Positions 10,484 to 22,075 of a stretch of 64,000 bases of DNA are shown piece after piece. The position numbers and the translations under genes are program-made. The stretch's first letter is position 1. Every line of letters begins with the position of its first letter. Where the stretch lies: positions 32,291,342 through 32,355,341 of the forward strand of contig NC_035172.2 of assembly GCF_001659605.2 (NCBI RefSeq). The letters are read 5' to 3'. Under the pieces are notes generated by a model. It ran no database searches, was not told the DNA's origin, and saw only the letters and a program-made list of their open reading frames with translations. Origin of the DNA: Manihot esculenta. Its lineage: Eukaryota; Streptophyta; Magnoliopsida; Malpighiales; Euphorbiaceae.

Positions 10484-12020
10484 TTATTTCATTCCATGCA
10501 TAGACTTCTGGTGCAGTGGTGCAGCAATCTATACAAGTGCCTTTGGTTCAATTCCCAACTTTGTAAATTTCAAATCCTTTTCTTTTTTCTTAATTTTTTC
10601 CTTTCTAATTTTTCTTAATTTTTTTTCTTTTTATTTTTCTTAATCATTAGCTAAACAATTACATAATAATAAATTAAAATTTCATTATTAATTTTTTACT
10701 ATTATTTATAATTTTAAATATTAATATTTATTGACTCTAATACTAATTGTACAATCTTTAATTAATTATATAAAATATACATATAATAAATTTAATATTA
10801 TATAATAATGAGTTTAATAATTATTTTTAATTAAATATATAGAAAATTTTATATAAAATTTATTAAAGTATATGAAATAAAATTTAAAATTATATATAAA
10901 TATTCTATTTAAGTGAGAAAAAGAGAGTTATATTTAAATTTATATTTTATATAACTTATTTATATTTTTTTCATCTAAAATTAAATTATATTTATAAAAA
11001 TATTTATAAATATAATATATATTGTATATCTAATTAATCATTGTTAATATACTTTTATAATTATTCTTATTTTTTATATTTTTTTTAGCTATTAATAATT
11101 ATATAAATTTTTTTTATAATTATATTTTAATTTAAAAAATATCTAATTTCACAATTCAATGTATTATATAATACTATTTAAATAATAATATTAAAGATTA
11201 GTTATTATAATAATTTATATTAATTATGTGTGATTTTTAATAATATATTTTTTAAGTATTTATAATAATTTATAATTTATAATTTTATAATAATTTTTAT
11301 TTTAATTTTTAAATAATATATAAAATTATTTATGAATTTTTTAATTAATTTATTAATAAAAAAATTAATTTATTTATAAATTTATTTAATAAATATATTT
11401 ATGAGTTTACGAAATGAATTAATTCACGAAATTATTTAAATAAATCCACTCGTAATTTTATTTACAAACTTACTGGAAAATTTGAAAATGAATCAACGCG
11501 TAAAATTTAATAAATTGAATATCATTAAATTTAAATTTAATTTATTTAAATAATAAATTTTGAAATTAAGTTCAATTTCAATTTATTTAAAAAATAAATT
11601 AAATTTAATTAATTTTTTATCAAATTAAAATTTAAATAATTTATAAATAATTTAATTCATTTGCGCATTAATTGAACCTGTACACAAACGCCAGAATTCT
11701 TTAACTCCAATCCACCGAGTTAGTTTATTGGTGGAAACACGCGGTGCATTGGTTGAAACAGCACGCGGCACAAGCAAGTGAAACGGTGCGCTGAAAGAAA
11801 GCAAAGCAAAACGGTGCGTTGGGGAGAAGTTAGTGAAACGGTGCGCATTAGTCTCGAAAATCAAATGAAGAAAGCCTCTCGCCTCTCGTCTTCCTGCTCA
11901 CTCTCCTCTCTTCAGCTCAATAAGAAACACAATTAGAAGATTCAACAAATTGTGAGGGGATTTAAAAAATAAAATTAATTCAATTAATATTATTGAATAT
12001 TATTCTTACATTTTTTAGTA
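10484..12020. other. AT-rich intergenic DNA, with a GC-containing motif cluster
   Basis: No gene seen. From 10484 to 11640 it is almost pure A/T. From 11650 to 11940 it is markedly richer in G/C and holds repeated ACGGTGCG motifs (11739-11848) followed by a CT-rich stretch. This resembles a plant promoter/leader, but no open reading frame follows. Confidence 0.6.
11739..11848. promoter_or_regulatory. Cluster of ACGGTGCG-type motifs
   Basis: Four related motifs (CGCGGTGCATT, AAACGGTGCGCT, AAACGGTGCGTT, GAAACGGTGCGCAT) lie within 110 bases and are followed by a CTCTCGCCTCTCGTC stretch. Such runs are seen in plant gene promoters. No downstream coding region was found, so this may be a promoter remnant. 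Confidence 0.35.
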
Positions 12021-12478
12021 GGGTGAGCATTAGGTAGGTTCGGTTTAAAATCGAATCGAATCGAACTGAATAAATCGAAAACTGAAATTTTAGTGTTTAT
12101 GAAAATCGAATCGAACTGATTTTAGTCAGAAACCGAATTGAATGAACCGGTCTGATTCGATTCAATTTGATCGATTTTAATTTTTAATAATTTTTTTATT
12201 TTTTACACTTTATTTTTAATATTTTAAAATTTAATTAAAATATTTTAATTTTAATATGATTTAATTTCTCTATATTATTAAAAAAATATATTATTATAAC
12301 TAATCGATTTGATTTGATTTTTTTAGTTTTTTTCTGATTAAAATCGAACCGAACCGAACCGAAATAATCGAAATTTCTAAAATTAAAAATCGAACCGAAA
12401 TGTATAAAAAATCGAATTAAATTTTTAAATCAATTCGATTCGATCAATTTTTTCAATTTGAACCGAATACTGCTCATA
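12021..12478 (+). mobile_element. MITE-like element, copy 2 (best preserved)
   Basis: The clearest copy of the TCGGTTCG family, with left end GGGTGAGCATTAGG..GGTTCGGTT and right end AACCGAATACTGCTCATAC. Reversed, the right end reads GTATGAGCAGTATTCGGTT, so the terminal inverted repeats match over GTGAGCA/ATGAGCA plus TTCGGTT. Repeated TCGAACCGAA motifs lie inside both ends. It is non-coding. Confidence 0.75.
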
Positions 12479-13897
12479 CATAGTTTTTTAAAATGAATTA
12501 CTTATTTATTGTTGTTATTTTGTTTTTTTTTAATAAATCTAATATATATGCATATGTACTGTATGAGATATGACTAAATAAAATTTTCTTGTTTCAAGAT
12601 AAATCAAAACAGAAACTAACTTTTTAAATCGGAAATTTTCTTAACATTAGTTTGATTTCATTTATGTATTTCTAGTTTCAATTATTTAATTTTTTTAATT
12701 TTATTTGGAAAATTTTAGTATGCAAATATTTTTATTTTATTAATTTTTTTTTTCTCCAGCTATAGTGGAGGTGGCAGGAGGTGGATTGCTGTTTGGCGAG
12801 GGGCTTGTTCGAGATGCGGTTCTAACTGTACGGCTTGGATTCAACTGCAGATGGGCTTGTTTTGTGGACTTGAGTTGAGTCTTTTGCTAGGATGTGGGCT
12901 TGAGTCTATCTTTGCCATGTTAAAAAAGAAAAAGAAAATAATTTTCCATCATCCTTGTGGAAACATGAGATTCGTTACATAATCGTTGGTGCGAATTCAA
13001 TGAAAATATATAATATATTATGTATTGAGAGATGGTGGCTAACTAGAAGGATTGCAGCACCGACAATAGCACCAATGATTTGAGTAAGACTTTGGCCATT
13101 CCAAAAGTAGCTACTAATAATGGAATGGCCAATCCGTCACTGTGATTTCATATTCACCGATTTCTATTGGCATACCCAGAATTGGTTGGCCTTACACTCT
13201 GATTATAACAGATTAGATTAAATAATTGTGTATTTATGTTCTACTTTTTTTTTTTTTAACTAATATTCTCTTTGTGCATGATAGTCATAGCCATACCTTA
13301 TGTGTCATCACCCATAGCTATTGCAATTACTTTGATAACTCTTAAAATAATAAATTTAAATTAGTAACGAATTTAAATAAAATAAATAAAAAGTAAAATA
13401 ACTGGGTAAAATTATAAATTATTTATTTAATTCTATAAATTAATTATTGCCGCAATGCTTGACTTTGTTCATCAAAAACAGCAAACTAAAGTACTTTATA
13501 TGCCAAAACTCATGCGCAATAAATATTTTAGATTGATAAAAATGTACTGAAAGTTCATAATTAGAAATCCACTTGAATATCCTTTTGTCCGAATCACCAA
13601 CATCAACACAATAATTAAGATAATCTCTATATGATAGTAACAGCAGAAATCTTTGAACAAATTAAATTAAACTGCTTCATTGGATTTATGCCAAACCATA
13701 TTCTCTTAGATTCTGATGATTATAGCTCAACATTACTAAAATATGACTTTATTCGCAACAATTTTAAGTTTTATTTAGTTGAGATAACTCATGAAGAGAA
13801 TTTGAAGTTAGTAAATAATGCGAAAATTATTTCTATTTAATTGATATTTTTTTTAATTATTAAAAAATTAAAAGATTTTTTATTTTTTAATGGAGTG
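12479..13897. other. Intergenic DNA, no gene recognised
   Basis: AT-rich. A short G-rich stretch at 12755-12920 (CTATAGTGGAGGTGGCAGGAGG onward) looks less repetitive than its surroundings but has no open frame of note. A 69-residue open stretch at 13631-13840 shows no motif or neighbour support and is not called. Confidence 0.6.
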
Positions 13898-14352
13898 TGA
13901 TGACTGTTGGACCTCAGTACTCAGGTCAAAATTGAATTTTGGAGAAAGAGACAGACTTAAAATCCATTAAAATTTATTGCGCGAGCTGACCTACCAATAT
14001 ACTATTCAACCCGTGATTAAGACAGATCGGGCTGATCAAAGGTCCAGACTTATTAGAAAGGAGTCTAGCTCATTTGATGTGATAGCGAGTAAGAGAGAAG
14101 GTCCAGCTATGTCGCGACTCTATCAGCATGGGCGTCGAAGGGGAATTAAATAGTCGCCTTACGAGAATGGACAGACAGGTACGCTCGTATGTACAGTTTT
14201 ACGTGATAAAAACATGTGATATTATAGTAGAATGACAGTTATGCGTCATTAGAATATAAAGGAAAAAAGAAATAAAAGGGAAAATGTAACCCATTCAGAT
14301 TAAACTTTTCCACGTACACATAAATCTTATTTTCTTTCTGGATCTCAGATCA
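13898..14352 (+). mobile_element. Solo-LTR-like repeat, family 2, copy 1
   Basis: Begins TGATGACTGTTGGA and ends CTGGATCTCAGATCA, giving TG...CA ends over 455 bp. A second, diverged copy at 36187-36679 shares both ends and an internal CGAAGGG(G)AATTAAAT segment. The neighbours AATGGAG occur on both sides (13889-13895 and 14352-14358), which may be traces of a target duplication, but the spacing is not exact. It has no internal coding region. Confidence 0.55.
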
Positions 14353-14560
14353 ATGGAGAGGAAGTAATTATTTATTCTAAACTAGTTAAGTTATATTTTA
14401 TGGTATATGACTTCCAACGAAGTAACTGGTATTTAGAGGTGAAAGTAATGGAATACGAAAAATTAATTCTTATAATCTTTACTAATTACTACCAAAAAAA
14501 GTATTAGCTACTAAAACAATTATCAACTATTAAAATAAAAATATTTAATATCGTTAAATA

Positions 14561-14679
14561 GAAAAAATTTTACATTGCAACCGTTTAGATATTAATCATT
14601 GATCATAGAGGACCTACAAGTACCCACCATAATCAATGGCTACAATAGAATTGTTGTGAGTTGTATGATAAAATTTCTC
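14561..14679. mobile_element. Small foldback MITE, copy 1
   Basis: A 119-bp element with ends GAAAAAATTTTA and TAAAATTTCTC (inverted). An internal imperfect inverted repeat has ATTGATCATAGAGGACC on one side and CCACCATAATCAATGG on the other. A sister copy lies at 32513-32636. It is non-coding. Confidence 0.6.
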
Positions 14680-17270
14680 ATCAAATAGAGCCTAAAGCTT
14701 GATAATATAAGCATGGATATCTAAAATTATATTGCAGAAAAGAATAGAAGTAAATCTCATTCCATAAAGGAATCAAACAAAGCATCCATTGATGCAGTGC
14801 AGTGAGCAAAACTGATATACTATCATCATGCTCTATCGACATTGTTTAATTTTTGCAGAAAGACAAAGCAGCAAAAAAACAACAATATCCAAGTTGGATT
14901 CATCATGATTGCTATTTAGATTTCTTCAAGAGGGTTTTTATTTTTGTTGTACCCTATTGGACGTGTCAGGTTTTCAATTAAGCTTTGATTCTTTGAAGAA
15001 ACCATAAAGAATAAACAAGAAACCATAAAGCTTTTCACTTCCACCATTAAAACCTCACTCTGATCTTATATTCATGATCACCATTAATTAAAATTTATAA
15101 TTTAGCTTACTTTGATCTGTCTTTGTATAACCAGAATCATCATGCATGTTCCTGACAAGTTCTTCGTAATCTTTTGCCAAAAGCAAGAGCAATAGATCTC
15201 AAAATAATCAAATATCTCCTCAAATTACAGAAATCGAAAACTCAAAAGTTTGTGAATGGGAACCGGAGAAAGATTTGAGCTTGCACTTGGGTTATGTCAA
15301 CATCTACATATATTTAAAAGCAATACACCAAAACTTGCCGGCCGGAGAAGGCCGGCGAAGAGGGAGAATAACAAACGACACTAGTGTTCTTTGGTAGAGA
15401 CAAATCATTAATTCCCATGTATATAATTGATCTTGAAGATCCAGACAATTAGCACAAGAGAGCTTTGACAAAAAAAGAAAATATCAAGAGAGAGAACACA
15501 AAGCAAAGTGCAACCTCATGAATGAAACACTGCAATTACAAAGCAAAAACTCATGTAACAAATCATCTTCTCCTCACAATTTTCTTCCCTTATAATACGA
15601 AGTAATGAACACAGATTTATCAGAAAATCTAAACAAAAGATCAATCTATTGAAAAATGGGAAGAACATGCACTGTCATGAGGATCAGTAAACATGATTAA
15701 CGAGCAAAAGGATTCAAAATTTTCATGTAATACATACAGAATTTAATGTGAAGAATTCTTCAGATGCTGTATGAACCCATGCTCGTAATTTCTTGGATAT
15801 TTTTGCTGTCTTGAATCTCTATATCTCAAGAAATTACGAGAGATAAAAACCAAAAAAAGGAAGCAAAAACAAGAAAGAAACTAAAATAATTGAGTACAAA
15901 ATTATAGCTACAATTGCCTGGCTCCATCCTGTCTGCCTTTTTCTATCCTACCAAGGAATGTTCTTGTTGTTGAGAGTTGAGAGAGAAAAGAGAGAGAAAC
16001 AGTAGAGTCACATTGTATTGTAGTAGTGCTGGCTGCTCTTCCACAAACCCTTTAATGCAATTTGCACTAAAATGACCTTTGATTTCCTAAGGGACGTTTG
16101 CAAGCAAAACTCAATTGCAAGGGCAGAATCGTCATACCATCTTGCCTAGAAGAAAATGGCCCAAATGGGTGGTTGAGAGAGATGAGAAGTGCTTGTCCTT
16201 TGAGCCATTTCTGATATAGTGTTGTTTAAGGGCAGCCCCACCAGTAATTCTCGGAGACCTTCCCTCCATTCTCTGTCACAGAAGGAATTGAAAGAGAGAC
16301 AGAAGAGGGAAGGAGAGCAGAAGGATTATAAAGAAGGGACCCATCCCCTCAAAGGAGATAGGAAGAGTCCCAAGGCATATTTCTATATACATTTTTTGAT
16401 AGAACATGGGATAAAAAATTCTTTATAGACTTTTTCCTCTAAGAATCACCGTATTATTTCGGTTTATAAAAGAATAAAAGGTTTATGGTAAGTAATTATT
16501 TTATTTATCGGGATAAAATCTTCGATCTCAAATAATTATTCCATTTATCAGAATAAAACTCTCGATCTCACTTGCAAAAGAAAAATATCGAATGATCTCA
16601 TGTGTGAGAGAGGAATATCGAATTATTTATTTCAAAACTTCGTAAATTAGCCGGACATATTTTTTTAACTAGGAAGTGTGTGAAGTGAGATACTTGTTTG
16701 TTGGTATATGGGTGGCCGGTGAAAGGCCATTTTCAACTTACCCTTTGGTCCATTTTCTGGTAAGACACAAAGCCCTCTCTTTCATTCTCTCTCATTATTT
16801 CTACCTATTAATTATTCTGAGAGTCATTGTTTTGATACCCACAAAGCCATGGAATTTGAATGCAACTTTGTTTGCTTTTTATTAATTGTTAGACATCCAA
16901 ATTTAATCACACAACTCTTCTTTCATCTCTATTAACTTTTGCCTAATTTTGTAATGCAATTAATTTAATATCTTAAACCAATTACACTCCCTCTTTCCTC
17001 ATGAAAATGGAATAATTACTCCATTCTTCAACTTCTCGGAAATGGAAAATAATAAAATTAAAAGAGAAGAGAAGTAAATGATAAAATATGCTTTGAGGAA
17101 TTATGAAAATAATTAATGCATTTAATAGGTATAAGGTTAAAATGAAAAATTATTAATTAATACTTCTTAATTTTTTTCAAATTGATAGATAATTTTGTAC
17201 AAATTTGCTTCTCATGAATGCTAAATAAAAGTGGATAATTAATTATTTTTCACAAATATTGAAAAGGAAA
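14680..17270. other. Intergenic region without a recognised gene
   Basis: Less AT-rich than the flanks and not obviously transposon-derived. It holds a near-perfect hairpin at 15782-15840 and GA-rich tracts near 15970-16000 and 16280-16330. Short open stretches (16219-16428, 16676-16885) lack motifs. A minus-strand stretch near 15190-15110 reads LAKDYEELVRNMHDD but is closed by stops within 35 residues and could not be tied to any gene. Confidence 0.5.
15782..15840. repeat. Hairpin with 19-bp stem
   Basis: CTCGTAATTTCTTG at 15782-15795 pairs perfectly with CAAGAAATTACGAG at 15827-15840. After a single bulged base, GATAT/ATATC adds five more pairs, leaving a 20-base loop. No known microRNA sequence was recognised in the arms. 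Confidence 0.7.
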
Positions 17271-17702
17271 TGTATTCGGTTGGACCGAATAAATTAAAAT
17301 TAAAATTTTAATATTTATATGAATTAAACTGAATTGATTTTGGTCAGAAATTGAATCGAACCGAATTAGTTTAATTCAGTTTGATTCGATTCGATTTAAT
17401 CGGTTTAAATTTTTAATAAATTTTTTATTTTTATACTTTATTTTTAGTATTTTAAAATTTAATTGGTTTTAACATTAATATGATCTGATCTCTATATTAT
17501 TGAAAATAATATATTATTAACACTAATCAGTTCAATTCGATTTTTTCAATTTTTTTTTAATCAAAACCAAAACGATCTGAAATAGCTGAAATTTTTAAAA
17601 TTAAAAAGCGAATCGAACTAAAATGAATAAAAAATTAAACTAAAATTTTAAATTAATTTAATTCAGTCAGTTTTTTCAATTTGAATTGAATACTGCCCAC
17701 TC
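17271..17702 (+). mobile_element. MITE-like element, copy 3
   Basis: A TCGGTTCG-family copy starting TGTATTCGGTTGGACCG and ending TTGAATTGAATACTGCCCACTC. It has the same internal order as copy 2 (ACTTTATTTTTAGTATTTTAAAATTTAATTG..., TCTATATTATTGAAAATAATATATTA). The left terminal repeat is eroded. Confidence 0.65.
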
Positions 17703-17740
17703 CTACTGTTCCGTCCAGAATAATAGTATCCGAATAATAC

Positions 17741-18035
17741 TATTGCTTGTAAAGAGGATAGACTGATTCCGCCTTTGAGGAATGACCATGATCAGAGTAT
17801 CCATTGGGTTTCACAGCTTATTAATCAAGAAAATGGGATTTGGAATGAGCATGTCATCAGGGAGAATTTATCAAATTTGGATGCAGACAATATTTTAGCC
17901 ATCCAGTTAGCTCTTTAGAGAAGGAAAGACTCCTTGGTTTGGCACTATAATGGAAGGGGCCTTTACACAGTAACTTAACGGTTAACAAACCTAATAAGCG
18001 AGGAATCATGCGTTGGGTGAGATTAATGGAGGTTT
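17741..18035 (+). pseudogene. LINE ORF2 fragment
   Basis: A plus-strand remnant of the LINE connection region, reading NGIWNEHVIRENLSNLDADN and, after a stop, DSLVWHYNGRGLYTV. This parallels the WNEIVVHQNFHPKDANHIL and IVWHHNNHRAYTV segments of the LINE at 7575-7710. It is truncated at both ends and abuts MITE copy 3. Confidence 0.75.
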
Positions 18036-18536
18036 TTTTTTTTATTAAAATCAAAATTTTTGAAACATTAATAAAATTAATTTAGATGATTGATATAATA
18101 ATAACAAAATTAAAAAAAAAAGCCTTTACGTCATCCAAAAGTAAAAAGTAAGGTATAATCATAAAAAAGTGTAAAATTTTAGATTTTATATGTAATATGC
18201 ATTTCTTTTATCAAAATATATTCTCAATTTAAATAAAAAATTTATAAAAAGTTAATTGAAATGATTTTTTATTATTTTTATTTGAAATGAAAATATTCAA
18301 TTTTTTAATTTTAAATAAATTGAAATTATATATAATTTATGTTTATCTTCTTAATAAATAACCAATGAGCTTTGAATTCATTGGTGTCGAAATCGTTTTC
18401 AGAAATGAAAGATAATAGAGTTTAACTTGAAAACAATTGCACCAAAAATATAGTAATAAATAAATAAAGATAATATTTAATAAGTATAAATAAATAAATA
18501 ATTTCAATAATAACATGATGTTTCTTTTAGAGAGAA
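18036..18536. other. AT-rich spacer
   Basis: No gene, repeat unit or motif was recognised between the LINE scrap and the gypsy element. Confidence 0.6.
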
Positions 18537-18984
18537 TGATGTCATCCAGTAAAAATGTAGGATCAAAACGTATTTTAGTAAGTTTGGTCTAATTGGTTTA
18601 TACTGTCCTTTTATTCTTTTTCTTTTTATCTTTTAGTAACGTGTAATCATCGTTCTGCGTTTATACATCCTATCATTGTCATGCTGAACTTACGTATAGA
18701 CGTACTATATTTTTTTCAATTGTCAGACAGCCATTTAATTTTCTTTGAAACTATGTGGACATATCCGAATGTCTAGGGGTCTATTGCCCCGCAGATCTAT
18801 CAAATTGATTAGGCTAGACCTCCTACACATGGGCTTGAGCCCTGTCTTGTTCGGCCCGTCCAAGTGAGTCCTGAGATGTGTATTGGGGAACAAGTCTGCA
18901 TATTGGGCTTTAATAGGGTAATGGCCTGACCTTTCCAACGTAGACTCAGTCATAATCTGGGTATTCAAGACCCAGTGGTCATCA
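18537..18984 (-). repeat. 3' LTR of the Tat-like gypsy element
   Basis: Aligns by eye with 26120-26585. Shared blocks include CCTTTTATTCTTTT, CATCGTTCTGC, GTCTATT..C.CGCAGATCTATCAA, CATGGG.CTGAGCCCTG and TGACCTTTCCAACGT. On the plus strand it begins TGATGTC and ends CATCA. Confidence 0.85.
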
Positions 18985-19169
18985 AATACCTATTTACCTG
19001 CTCATCAATTATTTCATGATTAATGAATGGGTAAATTCTGAAACTCTAATTATTACTGCATGGCTCTAGGAGTGCTCTAGTCAAAACGTCATCTCTTCGC
19101 CTTTATCCATTTCAAATTTACGCTTTTGATTCCACTTGCTATTCTGCATTTTACGCTGCTTCTACTATT

Positions 19170-20110
19170 TCACCCTATCTCTTCTCTGTAATTTATATTT
19201 TTCTGATTTGAGATACGTCTTACTCTTCTCATGACTTCCTTTAGAATTTTTGATGTTGTAGGTCTGGTTTCCTCTATCGCCCCATCATGAACTCCGCAAA
19301 CCCCTTGGTATATCTCTTGGATTATCCTGTCTGCCTCTTCTGGGCCTACACATCTCAGCCACGGGCTGGATTTCCTCCTCTGGTATAGGGTCCCTCTTAC
19401 TGCTTGGTAATTGGCAACCTTAGCTGATATTTTCCAGGTTTTTGCTTTATTCTCAGGCAATTTTCCAGTTTTGAGGTACTCTAGGTATGGGGTCATCTAG
19501 CTTCGGTCTTCATCAATCTGCATGACAGGGGCTGACTTTTCGAAGGTGAGGGTGTCTATTTGCTGCACATAAACTTCATCTAGGAGTTGTTCCAGTACCT
19601 CCACAGATAATTTGCTGAGCAAGTCTACCTCTTCATTATCTTCTCGGAGTATTCTTTGATATTGTACAATGATTCTTTGCTTACCGAACTCGATTTTTAG
19701 AGCTCATACTCTAGCTAAATACTTCTGCATAATGGGATTCTTTGCCTAATACACTCCTGTTATTTAATTCACTACAAGCTGAGAATCGCTGTTTATTCTA
19801 AGGTCAGTTGTCCCCACTCCGAAGGCTATCTGTATCCTGTTTAGAAGAGCTTCATATTCCACCATATTATTAGATGCCGAGAATCTGAAGCGTAGGGCAT
19901 ATAGCATACTTTGAACTCATCTGGTTCTTTCACTAGAATTCCTACGTCACTACCTGTGTAACTTGATGCCCCACCTATGAATAGATTCCACCTAAATTCA
20001 TGCAGTTGTTGGTCCCCATCTTTTTCTTCTACTAAACTCGAGAATGTGTCATCTAGCTCTTTCTTATCCGAGATAAAAGAGCACTCAACTATAAAGTCAG
20101 CTAAAGTCTA
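19170..20110 (-). pseudogene. RNase H and integrase zinc-finger region of the Tat-like element
   Basis: Read leftward from about 20110. Near 20000 an RNase H text contains GILVKEPDEFKVCYALRF, NNMVEYEALLNRIQ and RINSDSQLVVN. From 19496 to 19170 a 108-residue open stretch contains YQAVRGTLYQRRKSSPWLRC and GPEEADRIIQEIYQGVCGVH. That corresponds to the integrase region with the H...H...C..C-type finger beginning, but the second half of the finger and the DDE core are missing. Several stops lie in the RNase H part. The sharp end close to the LTR points to an internal deletion. Confidence 0.8.
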
Positions 20111-20539
20111 GGCTTTAATTGCCATCCGAGGTCGATAAATAAGGCAGTATGGACTGATTTTTACAAACCATGCTAGTATCTATCTTGAAGTTTCGGGCCT
20201 GTATAAGATTTTTTCAAGGGCTGGTCAGCCATCAATACTTCCCGGTGGCCTTCTAGATATATCTTAAACTTTCTCACTGCCAACAACAAAGCGAATGCCA
20301 GTTTCTCAATATATTCATGTGCCTGACCTCAGCATCTCTAAGCACCTTACTGATGTAGAAGATAGACTTCTAGACCCTGGCTTCTTCTCTCACCAGTACG
20401 ACACTCACTGTCTGTTTGGATGCAGCAAAGTAAATCAATAGTTCCTCTCCTACCAGGGAACTACTAAGCACATATAGGAAACAGAGGTACTCCTTAAGGT
20501 TTTTGAAGGCTTTTTGATAATCTTCTGACTATTCAAAGT

Positions 20540-21267
20540 TCGGGACCTTCCTTAGCTTCTTAAAAAAGGGTAGACATCTCTCTGCTGACTTGGACATAAC
20601 CTATAGAGTGCTACTACTCTTCCTGTAAGCCTCTAGATATCCCTCACACAAGTTGGCTTAGGCATAGTTAGTATGGCCTCTACCTTCTCTGGCTTTGGCT
20701 CTATGCCCTTCCCATTGACCATGTAACCCAAAAATTTTCCTCATCTGATGAAGAATGCGCATTTCCCTATGTTTAACCTCATCTTGTATTGCTGCAGCAC
20801 TCGGAAGACCTCTTCCAAGTAGGTCAAGTGTTGCTAAAAGGTCTAACTTTTAACTACTACGTCATCAACGTAAACCTCTATGTTTCTCTCTATCTGATCT
20901 TTAAAGATTTTATTTATCAGCCGCTGATATGTTGCCCAACATTTCTCAACCCGAAAGGCATAGCCTTGTAGCAGTACGTTTTGTCTTCAGTTATGAAGAA
21001 AGTCTTCTCTTCGTCTGACTTGTCCATAGGGATCTGATGATATCCTGACATAATATCTAAAGACAATAAGTAGTTAGGCCGTGGAGTCGACTATTTTATT
21101 AATATTTGGGAAGGGAATAACAATCCTTTGGGTAGGCCTGATTTAAATAAGTGAAGTCTATATATATTCTATATTTTTCATTGGCTTTTTTCACTAACAT
21201 AGGGTTGGCTAACCACTATGGGTACATTACTTTCCTAACAAACCCAACCTCTTTTAATTTATGCACT
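20540..21267 (-). pseudogene. Reverse transcriptase (distal part) of the Tat-like element
   Basis: On the minus strand the stretch shows WLANPMLVKKANEKYRIYID just left of the inserted LTR. It continues with SLDIMSGYHQIPMDKSDEEK, KTYCYKAMPFGLRN and EVYVDDVVVKS near 20875-20845 (the YVDD catalytic box), then the connection domain GKFLGYMVNGKGIEPKPEKV near 20700. Stops (for example P-stop-W near 21230) interrupt it. The upstream part of the same gene resumes at 23570 beyond the solo LTR. Confidence 0.82.
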
Positions 21268-21963
21268 TCTTCTGTAACGACCCAGAAACCGGACCGCTAC
21301 CGGTGCTAGGATCCAGATCGGCTTAAGGCCGCCGGGACCCGTAGCAAGCCAAACATTCATCCTGTAAACCTAATTAATCCCATACATGATTAACAATTGC
21401 ATAAAAATTTAAAACTTTCTCATTTGTTCATTCACTCATTCATTCATTCATTCTATCATTTTTTCATTCATTCTTTCATTCATTCGTTCCTACACCAAGT
21501 TTAACCTGTGCATGCACAAATCATAACATAAAACCCCTCACTGGAGTCCTCATCAAATACTCCAATGGGGTGACATAACATACATTAAGCTTGGTTTACA
21601 ATAATCATCATTAAACATTTAAGATCATGTACTAGAAAGGGATTAACATCATACTATGGTCAAGCACAACTCTAAACTTCCATAAGCATCATTACATTAC
21701 ATTTCTATACTATACTTTTACATTACATCATATTCATGTCCACATCTAGCTATTACAATAATATAACTCTACTCCTGCTGACCTCCTGGTCTACCCTGAA
21801 CCTGCAAACCTGGGGGTTAAGGGAGAGGGGTGAGCTATAAAGCCCAGTGAGCAGAATAATAACATATTCAATTTATATTTCATGCTTTCATGAAATGCAA
21901 CACAGCACAAACAAATCACATCAAGGATGGACTTGTCACCAATAGTCCTCAACATAGTCCAAT

Positions 21964-22075
21964 CGTGCCAGGGGCGTAGAATGGGCCTCACTGGTCTTTC
22001 TCTTACCATAGCATAACATAACATAACATTCCAAGGTGCCAGGGGCGTAGAATGGGCCTCACTGGTCTTCCGTAC
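21964..22075 (-). repeat. Two-copy subrepeat in LTR D
   Basis: Two copies of GTGCCAGGGGCGTAGAATGG followed by GCCTCACTGGTCTT, the reverse complement of the LTR A unit. Confidence 0.85.

Noticed and set aside
13631..13840. 69-residue open frame in AT-rich DNA
   Set aside because: Composition follows the A/T background and there are no recognisable family features.
15110..15190. Minus-strand stretch reading LAKDYEELVRNMHDD
   Set aside because: Looks coding-like, but stops close it within about 35 residues and no adjoining exon could be found on either side.
15915..15925. TGCCTGGCTCC, the start of miR160
   Set aside because: The following bases (ATCCTGTCTGCC) do not match the microRNA without a two-base insertion, and no star arm was found within the adjoining sequence.
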